A DNA stretch of 64,000 nt from Ceratotherium simum simum (taxonomy: Eukaryota > Chordata > Mammalia > Perissodactyla > Rhinocerotidae), in NCBI RefSeq assembly GCF_000283155.1, contig NW_004454207.1, forward strand, positions 7,895,778-7,959,777, written 5' to 3'. The first letter of the stretch is position 1. Each line of letters begins with the position of its first letter. Shown here in pieces: positions 58,235 through 64,000 of this stretch. The notes beneath the pieces were generated by a model. That model was given only the letters and a program-made list of their open reading frames with translations, was not told where the DNA came from and ran no database searches. The translations under genes were made by a program, and so were the position numbers.

Positions 58235-61200
58235 TTCTTTTTCTGGTTCTGAGATATAATTCACATACCATAAAATTCACCATTTTAAAGTGTACAATTC
58301 AGTGGTTTTTACTACATTCACAAGATTTTGCAACCATCACCAATATCTAATTCTAGAACATTTTCATCACCCCAAAAAGAAGTGCCATACCCATTACCAT
58401 TCCTTCCTCCTCTACCCCTGGCAACCACTAGTTCATTTTCTGTGTCTATGGATTTGTCTATTCTGGGTATTTCATACAAATGAAATCATATAACATGTGA
58501 CCTTTTGTGTCTGGCTTCTTTCCTTTAGCATAATGTTTTTAAGGTTCATTCATGTCATAGCATGTTTCATTACTTTTTTATTTTTATGGCTGACTAGTAT
58601 TCCATTATATGGATATACCACATTTTGTTTATCTATTCATCAGTGGATGGACTTTTGGATTTTTTTCTACCTTTTGGCTATTATGAACAGTGCTGCTATG
58701 AACATTCATGTGCAAGTCTTTGTATGAGCATATGTTTTTAATTTTCTTGAGTATATACCTAGTAGTGGAATTGCTGGGTCGTATGGTAACTCTATGTTTA
58801 ACTTTTTGAGGAACTGCTAAGTTGTTTTCCACAGTGGCTGCACCATTTTACATTCCCACCAGCAATGCATTGAGGGTTCCAATTTTTCCACATTTTTTGC
58901 CAACACTTGTTATTTTCTGTTGTTTTTATTTTTTTGATTTTATTTTTATTATAGCCATCCTAGTTGTGTGTGAAGTGGTATCTCATTGTGGTTTTGATTT
59001 GCATTTCCCTAATGACTAAAGATGTTGAGCATCTTTTCACGTTTGCTGGCCATTTGTACACATTCTTTGGAGAAGTATCTTTTCAGATCCTTTGCCCATT
59101 TAAAATCAGGTTATTCATCTTTTTATTATTGAGTTGTAAGAGTTCTTGTATATTCTAGATACAAGTTCCTTATCAGATACATGATTTGTAAATATTTTCT
59201 CCCATTCTGTAGGTTGTCTTTTCACTTCCTTGATAATGTCCTTTGACTCACAAAAGTTTATAACTTTGATGAAGTCCAATTTATCTATTTTTTTCTTTGG
59301 TTGCTTGTGTACTTGCTATCATATCCAAGAATCCATTGCCAAATCCAAGGTCATGAAGATTTACCCCTATGTTTTCTTTTAAGAATTTTATAGTTTTAGC
59401 TCTTACATTTAGGTCTATGAGCCATTTTCAGTTAATTTCTGTATAAGGTATGAGGTAGGGGTCCAACTTCATTCTTTGCATGTGGATATGCAGTTGTCCC
59501 AGCACCTTTTGTTGAAGAGTCTCTTCTTTCGCCATTGAATGGTCTGGGTACCCTTGTCAAAAATTAATAGGCCACAGATGTATGCATTTATTTCTAGACT
59601 CCTAGTTCTATTTCATTGGTGTATGTGTCTGTTCACATGCCAGTACTACATTGTACTGATTACTGTAGCTTTGTAGTGAGTTTTGAAATCAGGAAGTGTG
59701 AATCCTTCGACTTTGTTCTTTTTCAATATTGTCTTGGCATCTGGGGTCCCTTGCAATGAATTTGAAGATTGACTTTTCCATTTCTACAAAAAACCCCGTT
59801 GGGATTTTGGTAGGGATTGCATTGAATCTATAGATCGCTTTGAGTAGTATTGCCATCTTGACAATATTAAATCTTCCGATCCATGAACATGGAGTGTCTT
59901 GCCATTTTTTAGGTCTTCTTTAATTTCTTTCAGCATTGTTTTGTAGTTTTCAGTGTACAAGTTTTTCACTACTTTAAGTTTATTCCTAGGTATTTTATTC
60001 TTTTGGTTGCTATTGTAAAAGGAATTGCTTTCTTAATTCTTTTTTGGATTGTTCATTGCTGGTGTAAACACAACTGATTTTTGTGGGTTGATCTTTTACT
60101 CTGCAACTTTGCTAAATTCATTTATTAGCTCTAGTAGTTTTGCGTGTGTGTGTGTGTGTGTATTCTTTGGGATATGCTATATACAAGATCGTGTCATCTG
60201 TGAATAGAGACAGTTTTACTTCTTCCTTTCTGATTTAGATGCCTTTTATTTCCTTTTCTTGCCTAATTGCTCTGGCTAGAACTTCCAGTGCAATGTTGAA
60301 TAGCAGTCATGAGAGTGGGCGTGCTTGTCTTGTTCCTGATCTTAGGGGGAAAGCTTTCAGTCTTTCACCATTGAGTTTGATGTTAGTTGTGGGTTTTTCA
60401 TAAATGCCCTTTATCATGTTGAAGAAGTTTCCTTCTATTCTTAGTTTTTTGAGTGGCTTTATTATGAAAGGGTGTTGGATTTTGTTAAATAGTTTTTCTG
60501 CATCAATTGAGATGATCGTGTGTTTTTTTTTCCTTCATTCTGTTAATGTGGTATGTTACGTTGATTAATTTTCTTATGTTGAACACCCTTGTATTCCTGG
60601 AATAAATCCCATTTGGTCATGGTGTATAATTCTTCTAAAATTCTGTTGGATTTGGTTTGCTGGTATTTTGTTGATGATTTTTGCATTTTATTCATAAGGG
60701 ATATTGGTCTGTATTTTCTTTTCTTGTGGTTTCTTTACCTGGCTTTGGTATCAGGGTAATACTGGCCTCATAGAATGAGTTAGGAATTTTTTGCTCCTCT
60801 TCTGTTTTTTGGAAGAGTTTGGGAAGGAGTGGTGTTAATTCTTTAAACGTTTAATAGAGTTCACCAGTGAAGCTGTCTGGTCTTGGACTTTTCTTTGTTA
60901 GGAGGTTTTTGATTACTGATCCAATCTCTACTTGTTCTAGATCTGTTCAGATTTTCTATTTCTTCTTGAGTCAGTTTTGGTAATTTGTGTGTTTCTAGGA
61001 ATTTGACCATTTTATTTAAGTTATCTAATTTGTTGGTGTACAATTGTTCATAATATTCTCTTATAATTCTTTTTATTTCTTTAAGGTCAGTGGTAATGTC
61101 CCCACTTTCATTTCTGATTATAGTTATTTGCATTTTCTCTCTTTTTCTTGGTCAGTCTAGCTAAAGGTTTGTCAAGTTTGTTGATCCTTTCGAAGAACCA

Positions 61201-61850
61201 ATGTTTGATTTTGTTGATTCTCTCTTGTTTTTCTACTCTCTATTTCATTTATCTGCACTCTAATCCTTATTTTCTTCCTTCTGCTAGCTTTCAATTTAGT
61301 TTGCTCTTCTTTTTCCTGTTCCTTAGTGTTAAGTTAGACTTTTCATTTGAGATCTTCCTTCTTTCCTAATGTAGGCACTTACAGCTATAAATTTCTCTCT
61401 GAGCATTGCTTTTGCTACATCCCATAAGTTTTGGTATATTGTATTTCATTTTTGTTCATCTCTAAGTATTTTCTAATTTCCGTTGTGATTTCGTTGACCC
61501 ATTGATTGTTTAAGAATGTGTTATTTAATTTCCACATATTTATGATTTTCCAGTTTTCCTTCCGTTATTAATTTCTAGTTTCCTTCCATTGTGGTCAGAG
61601 AAGATACTTTGCATGATTCCGACCTTTTTAAATTGATTGAGGCTTGTTTTGTGGCCTAACATCTGGTCCATCCTGGAGAATGTTCCACGTGCACTTGTAA
61701 AAAAATGTGTTGTCTGCTGTTGTTGGGTGGAGTGTTCTATAGATGTCTGTTAGGTCTAGTTGTGTGTGAGGTCTCTGAAGCCTCTGTTTCTTTAGCATGT
61801 GTTCAGCTAGTGTTTTGACAGAGATTTCCTTGAACACTAGGAACCATTAA
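58235..61850 (-). mobile_element. 3.6-kb antisense L1, 5'-truncated
   Basis: The 3'UTR end lies at the left (TTCTGAGATATAATTCACAT), 200 bases after PPEF1 coding exon 4. The copy continues through antisense ORF2 to about 61850. The frames are interrupted. It lies opposite to PPEF1. Confidence 0.9.
59784..61837 (-). pseudogene. L1 ORF2 relic
   Basis: Pieces of the L1 ORF2 protein (endonuclease/reverse transcriptase) are readable on the - strand. At 61837-61628 there is LDLTDIYRTLHPTTADNTFF, from the endonuclease end. At 61133-60861 there are IIREYYEQLYTNKLDNLNKM and LPKLTQEEIENLN, from the linker before the reverse transcriptase. Stops and frameshifts separate the pieces, so no active protein can be made. 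Confidence 0.85.
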
Positions 61851-61859
61851 AAAAAAGAA

Positions 61860-62394
61860 ACAAAGAAAAAAAAGAAAAACCCAGTGTTTGCCAATTGGCT
61901 CTGTGTTGGTACACTCCTTCACTGCTTGGCCAGGCTGTTTACAAATCTGTCTTAGCCTTTACTTCCTGCTTGTATGGAGCCATTTTTAAGTTGTCTTTTT
62001 CTTGATTCAGCCTTTGCTTGGTTGCTATAAACTTTGACTATTTTCCAGAGTTCTGACAAAGTTGTTTCCAACAGGTTTTTTTTTGCTTGATTTTTCAATG
62101 TTTCTATGGAGGGATGAGACCTTGGAGCTACCTATTCCATTATTTTCTCTGACATCACCCCAGAACTCTTATTCTCAGGTTAGGACCCTAAGGGCATACC
62201 CTAGGAGGAAGAGTAAACTAGAAGTAGATTGACTTTGTAGGGATTGAAGCAAAGCTTTGAATCCTCTAATTCCTGAAATTGAATTGAAATCATCCTACAT
62301 AGCTAGTGCTCCTAGCCACCTGGCAAAAGAAAATTTAAATCCTCTCTGGAAGAAAATAGGCCTCAAATTATTTCTCCAGGTTTTCATATGCAAT
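61860..62394. repeat. probable L1-related remnants
   Basis: 61870-62170 (TTTGCTTGATTTTTCAATGT, TATGGAGGGATGAGACCTTG) resembles another antisense L1 piece. The remainder is unassigned. Confidence 0.35.
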
Positions 62395-62525
62395 GTCCAG
62401 AACTTAATACAAATATTAACAAATATTAAAATAATTTAAATATATTAATTTTAAAATAATTTAATAAGTATTAAATTAAATTAAAATAAAATATTTAAAT
62501 TATTTTAAAATTAATATTAAAATGA
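62395..62525. repeat. AT-rich self-complementary tract
   Basis: Almost pure A/T built from ATATTAA, TAATTTAA and TTAAATTA blocks that are mutually complementary. Low complexity. Confidence 0.85.
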
Positions 62526-62800
62526 AAGAAAACTGAGGCAAACAACAAACAATGGAAACAGACCTATAGAGTATTTGGATAATGGCATTATCAGACTCAG
62601 AGTTTAAAATAAATATGCTTACTATGTTCAAGGAGATAATAAAAGATACAACAAAAACCCAAGGAGCTATAATAGAAAAGATTGATAATTTTGACTTTTT
62701 AGAAATGAAAAAATTATGTTGTTAAGGGAAGAATAAAAAGTTCAGTGTAGTGTACAATGTGCTCTCATTTGTAAAATAAATAAACAAATATTATATATAT
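62526..62800 (+). repeat. probable old L1 remnant
   Basis: ATGGCATTATCAGACTCAGA and TACTATGTTCAAGGAGATAA resemble sense L1-type sequence. Low certainty. Confidence 0.4.
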
Positions 62801-62804
62801 TTTG

Positions 62805-63205
62805 ATTTTTAAAAATCGAGGTAAAATTCACATAAAATTTATCATTTAAACCATTTTAAGGTATACGATTCAGTGGCTTTTAATATATTAAAAATGTTGT
62901 GCAACCATCACCACTATCTAATTCTAGAACATTTTTATCACCCCCAAGACAAAACCCTGTACCTATTAAGCAGTCACTCCCCATAGCCTCTGGCAACCAC
63001 CAATTTACTTTCTGCCTCTATGAATTTGCCTAATCTGGACATTTCATTTAAATGGAATCATATAATATGTGCCCTTTTGTGTCTGGCTTCTTCTGCTTGG
63101 CATAATGTGTTCAAGGTTCATCTATGTTGTGGCATGTATCAGTACCTCATTCCTGTTTTGGGTTGAATAATATCCTTTGTATGAATATGCCACATTTTGC
63201 TTAAG
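62805..63205 (-). repeat. antisense L1 3' fragment
   Basis: GAGGTAAAATTCACATAAAA, CCTCTGGCAACCACCAATTT and AATGTGTTCAAGGTTCATCT in order. Confidence 0.85.
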
Positions 63206-63520
63206 GGATTATATATTTATATATGTGTTTGCATATTAATATGTGTTTATATTAATTTTTATATGCTTGCAAACAGAGAAATTATTTTTTGGAAAGATAC
63301 TTGAGACACTTGTAAATAGTGGCTGTTTCTGGGGACAGGGATAGGAGACTGAGGTCTGGGGAAGAAGGAAAATTGCTTTTCATGTTATACTCCTTTTTGC
63401 TGTTTAAATTTTTATTTCAACTAAAAAGATGAGGTTTTTTTCTTTTAAAAACCAGTTACTTTTTAAAAAAGAAATATTCTTTAAAAGTGGTATTTTCCTC
63501 CCTCAATGCCTTTAAAAGAA
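63206..63520 (+). repeat. old L1-type 3' end (possible)
   Basis: AATAGTGGCTGTTTCTGGGG and CTTTTTGCTGTTTAAATTTT resemble the sense 3' end seen at 47.4-47.9 kb. Confidence 0.4.
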
Positions 63521-63525
63521 TGGGA

Positions 63526-63760
63526 GGGGCCGGCCCCGTGGCGTAGCGGTTAAGTGCGCGTGCTCCGCTGCTGGTGGCTCGGGTTCGGATTCCGGGCGCA
63601 CACCAATGCACCGCTTGTCAGGCCATGCTGTGGCGGCATCCCATATAAAGTGGAGGAAGATGGGCACAGATGTTAGCCCAGGGCCAGTCTTCCTCAGCAA
63701 AAAGAGGAGAATTGGCATGGATGTTAGCTCAGGGCTGATCTTCCTCACAAAAAAAAAAAA
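63526..63760 (+). mobile_element. ERE tRNA-derived SINE
   Basis: Sense copy GGGGCCGGCCCCGTGGCGTA with an A tail. Duplication AAGAATGGGA (63516-63525) and AAGATTGGGA (63761-63770). Confidence 0.93.
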
Positions 63761-64000
63761 AAGATTGGGAATATTGTATTTAAGTTGCTATTTAATCTGA
63801 ATATATTTATAAATGTAGAAACCAATATCTGAGTTAACTCTTTTGAGTATTTAATATTGTAATTGTAAACACAATTATAATGCTATTAAAAGATAGCATT
63901 GTAAGCAAGTACTAATATTACCAAAGTGATTTTAGCCAATTGAAAAAGGGCTCAGAAAAACTATTTTAATAATAGAAATTTTCTGTTGTTGCAATATAGT

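Noticed and set aside
58036..64000. Next PPEF1 exon (start of the phosphatase core)
   Set aside because: No frame with the expected ICGDLHG region or the preceding helix is seen; the stretch is nearly all L1, ERE and AT-rich sequence.

Overview
This window is mammalian nuclear DNA. It contains spliced exons with GT/AG boundaries, no prokaryote-style gene packing, and a dense mix of MIR, L2, L1, hAT-Charlie and Tigger copies. The youngest repeats are 16 tRNA-derived SINEs of the equine repetitive element (ERE) type: a GGGGCCGGCCCCGTGG-like head, a body with GTTAGCTCAGG and CTTCCTC units, an A-rich tail, and target-site duplications (TSDs) at most copies. ERE SINEs are specific to Perissodactyla, so the source is most likely a horse, rhinoceros or tapir relative. 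I cannot resolve which from sequence alone.

One protein-coding gene is clearly present: the 5' part of PPEF1 (protein phosphatase with EF-hand domain 1), on the + strand. Four exons can be placed to the base and join in frame: 27458-27619 (5'UTR and start codon), 47015-47142 (calmodulin-binding IQ motif), 49634-49694 and 57872-58035. Together they encode the first 133 residues: an N-terminal MGC acylation site, the IQ motif and the lead-in to the phosphatase domain. The catalytic core and EF-hands lie beyond the right edge. In human, PPEF1 is at Xp22, so the window is probably X-linked; the abundant L1 fits that but does not prove it.

Layout. 1-27457: upstream of the coding start, with no certain gene. 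It holds a palindromic MER5-type hAT element, long L2 copies, many MIRs, nine ERE insertions or parts of tandem pairs up to 22.1 kb, two Tigger-class elements, and one tentative noncoding exon at 20624-20724. 27458-27619: first coding exon, with a 34-codon upstream ORF. 27620-47014: a 19.4-kb intron with about 4 kb of nearly continuous antisense L1, a 3'-end sense L1, six ERE insertions and many MIRs. 47015-58035: three coding exons separated by L1, MIR and old LTR-like relics. 58036-64000: the start of the next intron, dominated by a 3.6-kb antisense L1 with recognisable ORF2 relics.

The most notable observations are a GC-type 5' splice site after the 57872-58035 exon, an in-frame uORF ending 6 nt before the PPEF1 start, three places where successive retrotransposons reused the same target site (three copies of the target), an L1 inverted by twin priming whose tail later received an ERE, and a MIR carrying both a Tigger and an ERE insertion. 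I found no previously undescribed biological system. Nearly all other reading frames are short chance or transposon-derived frames.
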